The notes under the pieces: model-generated | Databases searched by the model: none | What the model saw: the letters and a program-made list of their open reading frames with translations, nothing else | Told to the model about the DNA's origin: nothing | Part shown: one piece after another, positions 1 through 8,341 of the stretch | Layout: every line of letters starts with the position of its first letter | Numbering within the stretch: the stretch's first letter is position 1 | Assembly: GCA_014376885.1 (NCBI GenBank) | Contig: JACMQR010000039.1 | Location: 1-17,620 of the forward strand | Length of the DNA: 17,620 nucleotides | DNA from: Polaromonas sp. | Lineage (GTDB): Bacteria; Pseudomonadota; Gammaproteobacteria; Burkholderiales; Burkholderiaceae_C | Direction: 5' to 3' | Translations under genes and position numbers: made by a program

Positions 1-234
1 CGCCGCTGGAGCGGTGCCTGGCGGCGCTGCCGGTGCGAGGTACTGCAGCGGGTTCTCCGCAAACTTGCCCTGGCACTTGGCGCTGCAGAAATAGTAGGAC
101 CGGCCCTCGTGCGTCAACTTGTGATCAGACTGCGCCGTGACGGCCATGCCGCACACCGGATCTTTCAGATCGGTTGGCAGAGATGACTTGGCTGGCGGGA
201 TGCCGCTGTGGGGTTGATCTGTTTTCATGTCCAT
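1..234 (-). CDS. YHS-domain N-terminus, probable Cu(I)/Ag(I) P1B-type ATPase (partial)
   Basis: Only the first 78 codons are in the window; the gene runs off the left edge. The start ATG (234-232) has an AAGGA ribosome site 8 nt upstream. The sequence shows a YHS-type metal-binding module: DPVCGM near residues 25-30, then a segment with RSYYFCSAKC and KFAENPLQYL. The spaced Cys residues fit the treble-clef YHS family. In copper islands this domain typically opens a heavy-metal-translocating P-type ATPase of the CopA/SilP kind, and the Ala/Pro-rich linker that follows here is a usual bridge to the next metal-binding domain. The gene starts 4 nt after the stop of the upstream DUF2933-type gene, so the two are probably co-transcribed and coupled. 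The ATPase would pump Cu(I) or Ag(I) from cytoplasm to periplasm, complementing the CusCBA pump. The YHS call is firm; the ATPase call is inference, because a stand-alone YHS protein cannot be excluded. Confidence 0.8.
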   Translation of the reverse strand, partial: MDMKTDQPHSGIPPAKSSLPTDLKDPVCGMAVTAQSDHKLTHEGRSYYFCSAKCQGKFAENPLQYLAPAAPPGTAPAA

Positions 235-238
235 GGGG

Positions 239-481
239 TTATTCCTTGTCGTTGGGGGTGCTCCCAGGCGCCTGCGGGTTACTGCCGTGGTCCCCATGGT
301 GGTGGCTGTGCATCAAGTGCATCAGCGGGCAGGCAGCAGCCGGTAAGACAGTGCACCCAGGAAGTGCGCGCGGTGCGCGCCTGGCAAAAAGTAGGCGGCG
401 ATAGCACCGCACCCTGCAAGACCCAGGCTGTACTTCGAGCGCCATGGAAATCGGTGTCATGGCGTTGTGCGAATGGGGCAT
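239..481 (-). pseudogene. DUF2933-type small protein with two compensating frameshifts
   Basis: An uninterrupted 80-codon frame starts at ATG 481-479, overlapping the previous gene's stop as TGATG, and ends at TAA 241-239. Its ends look like a DUF2933 protein: MPHSHNAM at the start, and CPLMHLMHSHHHGDHG near the end. The middle does not. In the frame used the middle is Arg/Cys-rich with no membrane helix. Shifting by one base from about 457 to about 333 gives the expected family core: HRFPWRSKYSLGL, then GAIAAYFL, HRAHFLGAL and a hydrophobic run joining CPLMH. One extra base near 457 and one missing base near 333-332 would explain this. The two cancel, so the frame reopens and the His-rich tail is kept. 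DUF2933 proteins are small single-helix membrane proteins common in copper/silver clusters; their function is not established. As written, the product would lack its membrane helix. Sequencing error or programmed frameshifting are alternatives. Confidence 0.72.
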
Positions 482-915
482 CACTTCATCGGCGCGGCGG
501 GCATCCGGTCCATCATCATTTTCATCATGGTCTGCATCATTTCCATGCGCTTTTCCATGGTCTGGTGGCGGGCGGCCATATCGCCACCCATGCCGCCCAT
601 GCCGCCCATGCCCTGCATGCCTTTCATGCCGCCGCCGGACAGGCCCTCCATCATGGCCATGCCGTCCTGCATCGACTTCATGTGCTCGGCCATCAGCTTG
701 CTGCGCTCTTCCGGCGTCTTGGCAGCCATCATCTTGTCGTGCATGGCCTGCATGGTTTTCGTTTGCGTATCCATCATGCCCATCTGGTCGGGCGTGGTCA
801 TGGGGCTGGCCGAGGCGTTGCCCATCGGCATCGTCATTGGGGACGTGTTGCAGGCCGTCAGCCCGATTACGGCGGTGAGAGCGACAGCAAGGGGGGGAAA
901 TCGAAAACAGGTCAT
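481..915 (-). CDS. Met-rich lipoprotein of the copper island
   Basis: The product has 144 residues. I chose ATG 915 because AGGAG lies 6 nt upstream and a lipoprotein signal follows at once: a hydrophobic stretch at residues 8-19 ending in the lipobox LTAC with Cys22. An upstream in-frame extension to 1086 has no such support. After Cys22 there are 34 methionines in 123 residues, with MTMPMGN, a helical region with MM pairs (45-89), a Gly-Met repeat (GGMGGMGG type, 94-111), and a terminal stretch rich in MM and MMM. His59, His78 and His117 are the only histidines and there is no other Cys. Met-rich periplasmic segments bind Cu(I) and Ag(I) in known copper proteins such as CopC, CusF and PcoE, so a metal-buffering or donor role is a reasonable inference. 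I cannot assign a named family. Its TGA overlaps the next gene's ATG. Confidence 0.82.
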   Translation of the reverse strand: MTCFRFPPLAVALTAVIGLTACNTSPMTMPMGNASASPMTTPDQMGMMDTQTKTMQAMHDKMMAAKTPEERSKLMAEHMKSMQDGMAMMEGLSGGGMKGMQGMGGMGGMGGDMAARHQTMEKRMEMMQTMMKMMMDRMPAAPMK

Positions 916-946
916 GAAAAACTCCTGGTGAGGTGCAAGGAAAGTG

Positions 947-975
947 AAATTTGGTGGATTGCAAATAACCGTCAA
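947..975 (-). promoter_or_regulatory. possible promoter of the Met-rich lipoprotein gene
   Basis: Reading the minus strand, TTGACG (975-970) is followed after 17 nt by AAATTT (952-947). The gene starts 32 nt further on. The -35 matches consensus at 5 of 6 positions, but the -10 is poor, so this is only a candidate for an internal promoter in the second copper group. Confidence 0.25.
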
Positions 976-1052
976 CGTGAGCAAAGGACCCAGGCCGGCT
1001 TCGTGCTCCTGGGCGCAACAGGCGATTTCGGTTGAGAGGCGAATGCAGGCTG

Positions 1053-1069
1053 CAGAGCGGAAAGCTCTG
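1053..1069 (-). terminator. short hairpin after the Cys/His exported-protein gene
   Basis: CAGAGC and GCTCTG form a perfect 6-bp stem with a 5-nt loop. It lies 22 nt past the stop of the gene ending at 1091. No T-run follows on the minus strand, so it is at best a weak or RNA-stabilising structure rather than a proven intrinsic terminator. Confidence 0.25.
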
Positions 1070-1090
1070 AGCCAGGTCGTCGGCAAGCGG

Positions 1091-1537
1091 CTAGATTGCC
1101 AGCCGTGAGAAGCGGACGCGGATGGGCAGCTCGGGCGTGGCCGGTTGCTTGTCGTTGATTTGATCCGAGGCCGGAACGCCCTGCGCAGTGCTGCTCCAGA
1201 GAACCATCACGAGAGGCGCGGGACCAAGATCGGTGTGGGCAACCGTCAGGACCTTGTTCGGAAAAGAGCATGAGCCGTCGTCGCACACCTTCAAGCACGG
1301 CGCCTTGGAGTGCGATTCACCCACACCCGTTTTATCGGCAACGGCCCCTGCATGACCAGGCAATATCACCGAAATCTGCGCGGTGTCGAATGATGCGGTC
1401 GCAGCCACGTGCGAATGCGTTTGACGCACTTCCAGCAAACAGGCGTTGGCCATGCCTGAAGCCAGAGCGAACAGCCATGCAAACAACACCATGAATGCGG
1501 CATCGCGCCTGGTGCTGATGTTGGAAAGGAACTTCAT
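1091..1537 (-). CDS. small exported Cys/His protein of the copper island
   Basis: The product has 148 residues. The N-terminus has a basic start (STRRDAA), a hydrophobic core at about 15-28 and an AXA-type cleavage site (MANA before Cys33), so it is exported. The predicted mature protein has Cys33, Cys81, Cys85 and Cys90 (the latter three in CLKVCDDGSC) and His at 41, 43, 62, 76 and 101, plausible soft-metal ligands. It ends in RVRFSRLAI. I recognise this as the kind of short hypothetical found beside copper efflux genes in Comamonadaceae, but I cannot name a characterised family. The ribosome site before ATG 1537 is weak (GGATAAG). It is the first gene after cusA, separated by a 172-nt gap containing two inverted repeats, and probably begins a second transcript. 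A periplasmic copper-binding or sensing role is inference from context and residue content. Confidence 0.72.
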   Translation of the reverse strand: MKFLSNISTRRDAAFMVLFAWLFALASGMANACLLEVRQTHSHVAATASFDTAQISVILPGHAGAVADKTGVGESHSKAPCLKVCDDGSCSFPNKVLTVAHTDLGPAPLVMVLWSSTAQGVPASDQINDKQPATPELPIRVRFSRLAI

Positions 1538-1584
1538 GTTGGCTTATCCGGTACACCATCATGCTACGCGGACCCCAAGGCAGA

Positions 1585-1604
1585 TTGTTGACCTTCATCA
1601 ACAA
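1585..1604. promoter_or_regulatory. perfect 7-bp inverted repeat, candidate operator
   Basis: TTGTTGA and TCAACAA flank 6 nt as a perfect inverted repeat, 48 nt upstream of the ATG at 1537. The surrounding 1538-1640 is more AT-rich than the coding DNA. This position suits a regulator site for the second copper group. I cannot match it to a known CusR, CopR or CueR consensus. Confidence 0.35.
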
Positions 1605-1610
1605 AACGGC

Positions 1611-1635
1611 GTAACAAATAAAGTGTGTTTGTAAC
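1611..1635. promoter_or_regulatory. imperfect 8-bp inverted repeat beside the first
   Basis: GTAACAAA (1611-1618) and TTTGTAAC (1628-1635) pair at 7 of 8 positions around a 9-nt AT-rich spacer. It lies just upstream of the 1585-1604 repeat relative to the minus-strand gene. Two neighbouring dyads in one short gap suggest a regulated promoter, but the regulator is unknown. Confidence 0.3.
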
Positions 1636-1709
1636 CCGTCAGACGCTGAAAAGTCAGCCCCTGCTTGATTGACGCTGCCGTCTAGCCTGCCCGAACGCCA
1701 AAACCGGCG

Positions 1710-4700
1710 CTAGGTGTTTCGGGGCCGGCGCATCAGCATGTACACGGCCGGAATCACAAACATCGACAGCAGTGGCGCGGTGATCATGCCGCCCACCATC
1801 GGCGCGGCAATGCGCTGCATGACCTCCGAGCCGGTGCCGCTGCCCCACATGATCGGCAGCAGCCCGCCCAGAATCACCGCCACCGTCATGGCCTTGGGCC
1901 GCACCCGCAGCACCGCGCCGTCGCCAATCGCGTCGAGCAGGTCGGCAGCGCTGGTTTTCCCCTCGGCCAGCTTGGCGTCCCACGCCGTCCGCAGGTACAG
2001 CAGCATGATCACGCCGAACTCGGCCGACACACCGGCCAGGGCAATGAAGCCGACCGCGCCGGCCACCGACAGGTTGTAGTTCAGCAGGTAAAGCAGCCAG
2101 ATGCCCCCCACCAGCGCAAACGGCAGCGTGGCCATGATGAGAAAAGCTTCATCAAAGCGCTTGAAAGCCAGGTAGAGCAGCACAAAGATGATCAGCAGCG
2201 TCAGCGGCACCACCACCTTGAGCTTGGCTGTGGCCCGCTCCAGGAATTCGAACTGGCCTGACCAGGAAACCGAATAGCCGGGCGGCAGTTTGACCTGTTC
2301 ACTGACGGCGTTTTGCATGTCCTGCACGGCAGAGCGCAGGTCGCGGCCCCGGATGTCGACATACACCCAGCCAGACAGCCGGGCGTTTTCGCTGCGCAGC
2401 ATCGGCGGGCCGTCGGTGATGCGGATGTCCGCCACATCCGACAGCACCAGGCGCTGGCCGCGCTCTGTGACAAACGGCAGGCGGCGCAGCGACTCCATCG
2501 AGTCGCGCAATTCACGCGGGTAGCGCAGGTTGATGGGAAAGCGCTGCAGGCCCTCGACGGTTTCGCCAATGTTTTCGCCGCCCACTGCCAGGCTGATGAC
2601 CGACTGCACATCGGCGATGTTCAGGCCAAAGCTGGCCGCCGCATCGCGCCGGATGTTCACATCGACATAGCGCCCGCCGCTCAGGCGTTCGGCCAGGGCG
2701 CTGGAGACGCCGGGAACGTTCTTGAGCGCCCGCTCGATCTCGCCGGTCAGCCGGTCGATGGTTGCCAGGTCGGTGCCGGCCACCTTCACGCCCACCGGGC
2801 TTTTGATGCCGGTGGCCAGCATGTCGATGCGGTTGCGGATCGGCGGCACCCAGATGTTGGACAGGCCCGGCACCCTGACAATGCGGTCGAGTTCTTCGAC
2901 CAGCTTGTCCGGCGTCATGCCGGCGCGCCACTGCGCGCGCGGCTTGAACTGGATGGTGGTTTCAAACATTTCCATCGGCGCCGGGTCAGTGGCAGTTTCA
3001 GCGCGCCCGGCCTTGCCGTAGACCGTGGCCACCTCGGGCACGGTCTTGATCAGGCGGTCGGTCTGCTGGAGCAGCTCAGCCGCCTTGCCGGCCGACAGGC
3101 CAGGAAGCGCCGATGGCATGTAGAGCAGGTCGCCTTCGTCCAGGCGCGGCATGAACTCGCCGCCGATGTGCTGTAGTGGCCACAGGCTCAAGGCCAGCAC
3201 CGCTGCTGCCCCTGCCAGCGTGAGTTTGGGCGCGCGCAGCACCAGCGCCAGCAGGGGCCGGTAGGCCGCGATCAGCAGTCGGTTCAGCGGGTTGCTCTTT
3301 TCCTCGGGAATCCGGCCCCGGATCAGGTAGCCCATCAGCACCGGAATCAGGGTCACCGACAGCCCGGCGGCAGCGGCCATGGCATAGGTCTTGGTGAAGG
3401 CCAGCGGCGCGAACAGCCGGCCCTCCTGCGCTTCGAGCGTGAACACCGGGATGAACGACAAGGTGATGATCAGCAGCGAGAAAAAAAGCGCCGGCCCAAC
3501 TTCGGCCGCTGCGTCGCCAATCACCCGCCAGCGCGCCTCGCCGCGCAGCGCCTGCGCCGGATGGTCGCGCGCCCAGTGCTCCAGGTGCTTGTGGGCGTTT
3601 TCAATCATGACCACTGCCGCATCGACCATGGCGCCGATGGCAATCGCGATACCGCCGAGCGACATGATGTTGGCGTTGACCCCCTGGTAGCGCATCACGA
3701 TGAAAGCGGCCAGGATGCCCAGTGGCAGCGAGATGATCGCCACCAGGGCCGAGCGCAGATGAAACAAGAAGATGAAGCACACCAGCGCCACCACCAAAAA
3801 CTCTTCCAGCAGTTTGTAGGTCAGGTTGTCCACCGCGCGCTCGATGAGGCCGGAGCGGTCATACACCGGAACAATCTCCACGCCCCGGGGCAGGCTGGAC
3901 TGCAGGGACGCCAGCTTGGCCTTGACCGCTGCAATCGTTTCCAGGGCGTTTTTGCCCGACCGCATGATGACGACGCCGCCGGTGGCTTCGCCTTCGCCGT
4001 CCAGCTCGCCGATGCCCCGGCGCATCTCGGGGCCCAGCTGGATGCGCGCCACATCGCCCAGGCGCACGGAAACGCCGCCCGGCGTGGTCATCAACGGCAC
4101 CGCCCGGAAATCGTCCAGCGACTGCAGGTAACCCGAGGCCCGCACCATGTACTCGGCCTCCCCCAGTTCCAGCACCGAGCCGCCGGCTTCCTGGTTGGCC
4201 TTTTGAATCGCCTCCACCACCTTGGTGTGCGAGATGGCGAAGGCCGCCAGCTTGTCCGGATCGAGCACGACCTGGTACTGCCGCACCATGCCGCCAATCG
4301 ACGCCACCTCGGCGACGTTCGGCACGGTTTTCAGCTCGTACTTGAGGAACCAGTCCTGCAGCGCCCGCAGCTGCCCCAGGTCCTGCGTGCCGCCGCGGTC
4401 GACCAGCGCATACTGGTAGATCCAGCCAACGCCGGTGGCGTCCGGGCCGAGCGACGCCTTGGCGGCCGCCGGCAGGCGCGACTGCACCTGGCTGAGGTAC
4501 TCCAGCACCCGGGAGCGCGCCCAGTACAAATCGGTTCCGTCCTCGAACAGCACATAGACAAACGAGTCGCCAAAAAACGAGTAGCCGCGCACCGTCTTCG
4601 CACCCGGCACCGACAGCATGGTCGTCGTCAGCGGGTAGGTCACCTGGTTTTCGACGATGCGCGGCGCCTGGCCGGGGTAGGTGGTGCGGATGATGACCTG

Positions 4701-4835
4701 CACATCCGACAGGTCAGGCAGGGCGTCGAGCGGCGTTTTGAGCACCGCGTACACCCCCCAGGCGCCCATCATCAGCGTGGCCAGCAGCACCAAAAACCGG
4801 TTGACGATGGACCAGCGGATCAGGCGGGCGATCAC
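1710..4835 (-). CDS. cusA: CusA-type heavy-metal RND efflux pump (Cu(I)/Ag(I))
   Basis: The product has 1041 residues, the usual CusA length. It is the inner-membrane, proton-driven pump of the tripartite Cus complex, exporting Cu(I)/Ag(I) through CusB and the outer-membrane channel. The ligand methionines known from E. coli CusA fall at identical numbers here: Met573 (DLLYM), Met623 (PMEMFE) and Met672 (RIDML). Conserved charged residues match too: Glu567, Asp617, Glu625, Arg669 and Lys678. The proton-relay Asp405 sits in [13 protein letters not shown], within the first membrane bundle (about 340-500); a second bundle lies near residues 865-1030. The start is GTG (4835-4833), overlapping the cusB stop as GTGA, with GAGG upstream. 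The gene is intact to its stop at 1710. These residues separate Cu/Ag pumps from Co/Zn/Cd CzcA-type pumps, so the substrate call is strong. Confidence 0.97.
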   Translation of the reverse strand: MIARLIRWSIVNRFLVLLATLMMGAWGVYAVLKTPLDALPDLSDVQVIIRTTYPGQAPRIVENQVTYPLTTTMLSVPGAKTVRGYSFFGDSFVYVLFEDGTDLYWARSRVLEYLSQVQSRLPAAAKASLGPDATGVGWIYQYALVDRGGTQDLGQLRALQDWFLKYELKTVPNVAEVASIGGMVRQYQVVLDPDKLAAFAISHTKVVEAIQKANQEAGGSVLELGEAEYMVRASGYLQSLDDFRAVPLMTTPGGVSVRLGDVARIQLGPEMRRGIGELDGEGEATGGVVIMRSGKNALETIAAVKAKLASLQSSLPRGVEIVPVYDRSGLIERAVDNLTYKLLEEFLVVALVCFIFLFHLRSALVAIISLPLGILAAFIVMRYQGVNANIMSLGGIAIAIGAMVDAAVVMIENAHKHLEHWARDHPAQALRGEARWRVIGDAAAEVGPALFFSLLIITLSFIPVFTLEAQEGRLFAPLAFTKTYAMAAAAGLSVTLIPVLMGYLIRGRIPEEKSNPLNRLLIAAYRPLLALVLRAPKLTLAGAAAVLALSLWPLQHIGGEFMPRLDEGDLLYMPSALPGLSAGKAAELLQQTDRLIKTVPEVATVYGKAGRAETATDPAPMEMFETTIQFKPRAQWRAGMTPDKLVEELDRIVRVPGLSNIWVPPIRNRIDMLATGIKSPVGVKVAGTDLATIDRLTGEIERALKNVPGVSSALAERLSGGRYVDVNIRRDAAASFGLNIADVQSVISLAVGGENIGETVEGLQRFPINLRYPRELRDSMESLRRLPFVTERGQRLVLSDVADIRITDGPPMLRSENARLSGWVYVDIRGRDLRSAVQDMQNAVSEQVKLPPGYSVSWSGQFEFLERATAKLKVVVPLTLLIIFVLLYLAFKRFDEAFLIMATLPFALVGGIWLLYLLNYNLSVAGAVGFIALAGVSAEFGVIMLLYLRTAWDAKLAEGKTSAADLLDAIGDGAVLRVRPKAMTVAVILGGLLPIMWGSGTGSEVMQRIAAPMVGGMITAPLLSMFVIPAVYMLMRRPRNT

Positions 4836-6454
4836 TTCCTGACCTCGGCAGCGCCCGGCAGGGACGCCATCGGCGACACCCGGGTCAGCTGCGGCAGCCC
4901 GTCGTCGTCGATGTAGAACTCAAAGCTCACCCGGCTTCCGGCCTGCAGACCGGGCGGCAGCGCTTGCCGGGCCGGGGTCTTGAAGTCCATGGTCATCGCG
5001 CCCCATTTCATCGACGGAATGGGTCCGTGGGACAAGCTCAAGCTGTCCGGGCCGACGGCCTCGATTTTGGCTTCGCTCTGGTGGCGCGGCGCAGTGCTGG
5101 CCGCTATCGGCCCAGGCGCGCCGTTGAGCCGGGCTTCGACGCCCTTGAGGCTGGCTTCGGAATCGATCAGGAACTGGGCCGACACAACCACCCGCTGGCC
5201 GGCTTTGAGCCCTTGCTTGATGTCGGTCTGGCCGCCGCTTTCCATGCCGGCCTGCACCTCGACCGGCTGGAAGCGGCCATTTTCCTCGGCCAGCATGACC
5301 ACCGTGCGCCGACCGGTCTGGATGACCGCTTCGGTTGGAATCAACAGCGCCTTGGCAGTGCCGGTGCCCGTGAAGCGCATGGACACGAACATGCCCGGCA
5401 CCAGCCGACCGCCGGGATTGGCCAGTTCCAGTCGGACCTTCAGGGTGCGCGTGGCCGGGTTCACGTCGGGCAGAACAGCCTGCACCGTGCCGTCGAAGGT
5501 CGCGCCGGGCACTGCCGGGCTGAGCGCCTGCACCCGGCTGCCGGGCTTGAGCAAGGCCGACTGGCTTTCCGGAACCTCGGCATTCGCCCAGACGGTGGAC
5601 ATCCCGTTGATGCGAAACAAGGTCGCCCCGGGCATCACCGTCATGCCATCGCGCGCCAGCAGTTCCACCACCACGCCGCCGATCGGCGCAGTCACCGTGA
5701 CGCGTGCCTGCGCCCGGCCGCTGGCTTCAACCTGGCGAACCTGCGCATCGGTCATGCCCGCCTGGCGCATGCGCTGGCGGGCGCCATCGACCAGGGACGC
5801 CAGGTCATTGCCCGGCATGCGCTGCAGGGCAAGGAATTCTTCCTGCACCGCCACCCAGTCCGGAATGTACAGGTCCACCAGTGGCTGGCCTTTGACCACC
5901 CGGTCCAGCGTGGCCCGCACATGCAGGCGTTCGACATAGCCGGTCGCCCGCGCCTGCAGGGTTGCCTGGTCGCGTTCGTTGAAGGCAATGCTGCCCACAG
6001 CAGAAACCTGGGGCGACAGCGCGCCTTCCACCACCACAGCGGTGCGCACGCCCAGGCTCTGCTGGAGCCGGGGGCTGATGCTGACTTTTCCCGTGTCGGC
6101 GTCGCTGGCCGCATACACCGGCACCAGCATCATGTCCATGAAGGGCGACTTTGCCGGCTTGTCGAACCGGTTGCCCGGCACCATCGGGTCGTGGTAGTAC
6201 AGGATGCGGCTGCCGGTCACCGGGTCGGTGTCCCCCGCCTTCAGCCCGGCGCTGAGATGCCGGCGGGTGGCGTCTTCGCCCTGCGCGATGCCCTGCGGAA
6301 GGTTTTGCGCACCGGTGCCCGGCGCCGGTGCGGCGGCCAGGGCAGGCATTGCCGATTCACCGCCGCGCTCAAGGCCCAGCCGGTACAGCCCGTAGCCGGC
6401 CGCCGCCAATGCGGCAGCGGCCAGCACAACGGAAAGCACAAACTTGTTGTTCAT
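4832..6454 (-). CDS. cusB: CusB-type adaptor with HMBD and fused CusF domain
   Basis: The product has 540 residues, longer than E. coli CusB because of its C-terminal domain. Residues 1-28 are a signal-anchor. Residues 84-115 form a heavy-metal-binding domain (LYYHDPM, then KSPFMDMML). The membrane-fusion body spans about 122-445, with barrel-sandwich hybrid, short helical hairpin (200-245) and beta-barrel segments. Residues 460-526 are a CusF-like OB fold with its Cu(I)/Ag(I) ligands: His476, Trp484, Met487 and Met489 ([14 protein letters not shown]). In E. coli CusF is a separate periplasmic chaperone that hands metal to CusB; here the two are one chain. The start ATG 6454 overlaps the cusC stop as ATGA and has AAGGA 7 nt upstream. 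The product works in the periplasm joining CusA to the outer-membrane factor. No disruption is seen. Confidence 0.96.
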   Translation of the reverse strand: MNNKFVLSVVLAAAALAAAGYGLYRLGLERGGESAMPALAAAPAPGTGAQNLPQGIAQGEDATRRHLSAGLKAGDTDPVTGSRILYYHDPMVPGNRFDKPAKSPFMDMMLVPVYAASDADTGKVSISPRLQQSLGVRTAVVVEGALSPQVSAVGSIAFNERDQATLQARATGYVERLHVRATLDRVVKGQPLVDLYIPDWVAVQEEFLALQRMPGNDLASLVDGARQRMRQAGMTDAQVRQVEASGRAQARVTVTAPIGGVVVELLARDGMTVMPGATLFRINGMSTVWANAEVPESQSALLKPGSRVQALSPAVPGATFDGTVQAVLPDVNPATRTLKVRLELANPGGRLVPGMFVSMRFTGTGTAKALLIPTEAVIQTGRRTVVMLAEENGRFQPVEVQAGMESGGQTDIKQGLKAGQRVVVSAQFLIDSEASLKGVEARLNGAPGPIAASTAPRHQSEAKIEAVGPDSLSLSHGPIPSMKWGAMTMDFKTPARQALPPGLQAGSRVSFEFYIDDDGLPQLTRVSPMASLPGAAEVRK

Positions 6455-7737
6455 GGCTGATCCTTCAACGGGGCGGCCAGCGCGTCATCGGGCGTCAGGA
6501 ATTTGAGCCGTATCCAGGCCCGTGCGGTGTCTGCCTCCAGGCTCAAGGCCTGTATCCGGGCGTCAATCTCGTCGCGCCGCGCCGCCAGCGTGCCCGCCAG
6601 ATCGCTTTTGCCGCTCCGGTAGGCGGTGAGCATTGCCTCGGCGCGCTGGCGCATGGCGGGAATCAACTCAGTGCGTTGGCGGGCCAGCCGGTCCTGACCG
6701 GTTTGCCAGTCGTTGAGCAGACCGCGCGCTTCGGCTTCCCGGCTGCGCAGCCGGTCTTCATAGCGTTCCTTCGCCTCATCGACCAGCGCCAGCCGGGCAG
6801 CAAGCTCGCGGTTCTGGCGGTTTGCGGCATCCCACTGCAGCGGAATCGACAGGCCCAGCGACAGCATGTTGGAATAGGCCGGGCCGCGCTGGCTGTAGCT
6901 GGCCTCGACGGTCCAGTCGGACTGCCGGTTGGCCAGCGCAAGCCGTGCATCGGTCTGGGCGGCGTCAATCTCGGCGCGAATGACCTGCAGATCGGGATGC
7001 TGCCCGATACGCTCCTCGAAAGCCGGGCCCTGCAGCGGCATCGCCTGCCAGGCCGGTGGTCCCGAGCTTGGCCGGCTGGCGGCGTCGGCGCCCACCCACC
7101 GGCCCAGCATCAGGCCGGCGCTGCGCGACTGCCCGTCGATCTGGCTCAGGCGGTCTTCAATACTGATCAAGGCAGCCCGGGCGGCAAACACATCGGCCTG
7201 GGTTCCCCGGCCGCTTCGAAAGGCGACGTCTGCGGCCTGCACCTGCAGCCGGGTTTCTTCCCGTTGTTGCCCGACCAGCTCGCCCATCGCCTGGGCGTAA
7301 TGGCGCTCCAGCCAGGCCAGGGCCGTGCCCTGCTGGACATCGGCCAGCGTCAGCTGCTGCTGCGCCCGCGCCCGCTGCACATCGCGCTCAAGGCGTTGCG
7401 TGCGCAGCTGGCGTTTTTCGGCGCGGGGCAGCTCCTGCATGATGCCGATGCGCCGCATGGTCATGAAGTCGCGCGACACGCTGCCGCGGTCCGGGCCATC
7501 GACCGGCAAATTGTCGATACCCAGCCTGAGGACCGGGTCGGGCAGCTGGCCTGCTGCCACCGCCTGTTCACCGGCCGCCACGGCGAGCAGGCGCTGGGCG
7601 CGCAACAGCGGCGAACGCTCCACCGCCAGGCGCAGCGCCTCTGCCAGGGCCAGCGGCTCGGCAGCCCATAAAGGCGCGCTTGCAGCGGAAACCAGTGCAA
7701 AAGCCGCCGCCCGAAAAATTGGAAATCGAATACCCAT
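6451..7737 (-). CDS. cusC: CusC/CzcC-like outer-membrane efflux factor (TolC family)
   Basis: The product has 428 residues. The start ATG 7737 was chosen over an upstream frame extension because GGAGG lies 5 nt before it and a classical signal peptide follows (FRAAAFALVSAASAPLWAA, cleavage near residue 25). No lipobox is visible, unlike E. coli CusC, which is a lipoprotein. The body is the long helical repeat of the TolC family: an ALAEALRLAVERSP start, LPDPVLRLGIDNLP at 65-78, a helical first half to about 230, a second strand region near ASYSQRGPAYSNMLSLGLSIPLQW, and long terminal helices. It would form the outer-membrane and periplasmic tunnel for the CusBA pump. Gene order C-B-A with stop/start overlaps supports the assignment. 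CzcC-like naming is the main alternative; metal specificity is set by its partners. Confidence 0.9.
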   Translation of the reverse strand: MGIRFPIFRAAAFALVSAASAPLWAAEPLALAEALRLAVERSPLLRAQRLLAVAAGEQAVAAGQLPDPVLRLGIDNLPVDGPDRGSVSRDFMTMRRIGIMQELPRAEKRQLRTQRLERDVQRARAQQQLTLADVQQGTALAWLERHYAQAMGELVGQQREETRLQVQAADVAFRSGRGTQADVFAARAALISIEDRLSQIDGQSRSAGLMLGRWVGADAASRPSSGPPAWQAMPLQGPAFEERIGQHPDLQVIRAEIDAAQTDARLALANRQSDWTVEASYSQRGPAYSNMLSLGLSIPLQWDAANRQNRELAARLALVDEAKERYEDRLRSREAEARGLLNDWQTGQDRLARQRTELIPAMRQRAEAMLTAYRSGKSDLAGTLAARRDEIDARIQALSLEADTARAWIRLKFLTPDDALAAPLKDQP

Positions 7738-7814
7738 GAAAACCTCCAGAACACAATCAACAACCCGCCCATGCACAGCCATGCATTGGACGGCAAGCAG
7801 GGTGGTCCGATTGG

Positions 7815-8213
7815 CTAAAGGCGAAAGCAGCAGTGGCTGATGGCCACGGGCGGGGCTGTGGTGCGCATCAGGTGGGGTGTTTGACACGGCGCGCCAGACA
7901 GCCGGGTCACCCGGGCCGGCATGGCGAAGCCGGCGGGCAGCGCGCCCAGCGCCAGGGGCAAGGGCTGCTCAGGCCGGTCGGCGGTTTGCGGGTCCGCCTG
8001 GCAATGCGCCGTGCACAAGCCGGGCTGTGCGTCGTCCAACTCCGACTGCATGGAGCCGGCGCATGGCATGCTTGAGTCGGCCATCGCTGCTGCTCCGGGC
8101 GCTTTCGTCCCGCTGGCCGGACAGGCATAGCCGGCCAGCGCCAGCTGCATGAACAGCAGGCTAACCAGCGCAATAAGCACGGTGGTCAAGCGGGTGCGAC
8201 GATTGGAAGACAT
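7815..8213 (-). CDS. small exported Cys-containing protein heading the cus operon
   Basis: The product has 132 residues from ATG 8213. A longer frame to 8315 exists, but its extra residues look like non-coding sequence and the signal peptide begins right after ATG 8213: basic NRRTR, then a hydrophobic core at 10-27 ending LALA before GYACP. The ribosome site is weak. The mature part has seven Cys: 31, 51, 67 and 71 (LCTAHC), 110, and the pair 128-129 in the terminal HCCFRL. I recognise this as a hypothetical protein type recurring at the head of copper-efflux operons in Burkholderiales, but know of no proven function. It lies 77 nt upstream of cusC in the same direction, so it is probably co-transcribed. 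A periplasmic copper-binding or redox role is inference. It and the protein at 1091-1537 share the same overall plan. Confidence 0.75.
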   Translation of the reverse strand: MSSNRRTRLTTVLIALVSLLFMQLALAGYACPASGTKAPGAAAMADSSMPCAGSMQSELDDAQPGLCTAHCQADPQTADRPEQPLPLALGALPAGFAMPARVTRLSGAPCQTPHLMRTTAPPVAISHCCFRL

Positions 8214-8246
8214 GGTAGGGAACTGGGTGGTGGGCAGCAGGTCGGT

Positions 8247-8263
8247 GGGCGCAGCTGGCGCCC
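8247..8263 (-). promoter_or_regulatory. perfect 6-bp hairpin in the leader of the cus operon
   Basis: GGGCGC and GCGCCC enclose the loop AGCTG, 34-50 nt upstream of the ATG at 8213. If the transcript starts further upstream this would form a stable leader stem-loop. No regulator consensus or clear -10 box was recognised around it. Confidence 0.3.
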
Positions 8264-8341
8264 GATCATAATCGGCCCGCCCAGGCGGCGCTGACCGGCG
8301 TTTGTCCGCTGCCAACAGGAGAACTCCAGCCTTGTCAATAT

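Noticed and set aside
208..1035. 275-codon plus-strand frame and a 259-codon minus-strand frame over the Met-rich region
   Set aside because: Both are His/Arg-rich readings of GC-rich repeats. The lipoprotein frame has a ribosome site, lipobox and family-like sequence. The 3' end of the minus frame is real only as the DUF2933-type gene from 481.
2313..7671. Long plus-strand open frames opposite cusA, cusB and cusC (287 to 498 codons)
   Set aside because: They are antisense shadows caused by high GC at third codon positions. Their His/Arg/Gln-rich translations resemble no protein, while the minus strand is continuously and convincingly coding.
8214..8315. 34-codon extension of the Cys protein at 7815-8213
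   Set aside because: It would bury the signal peptide inside the protein; ATG 8213 directly precedes it.
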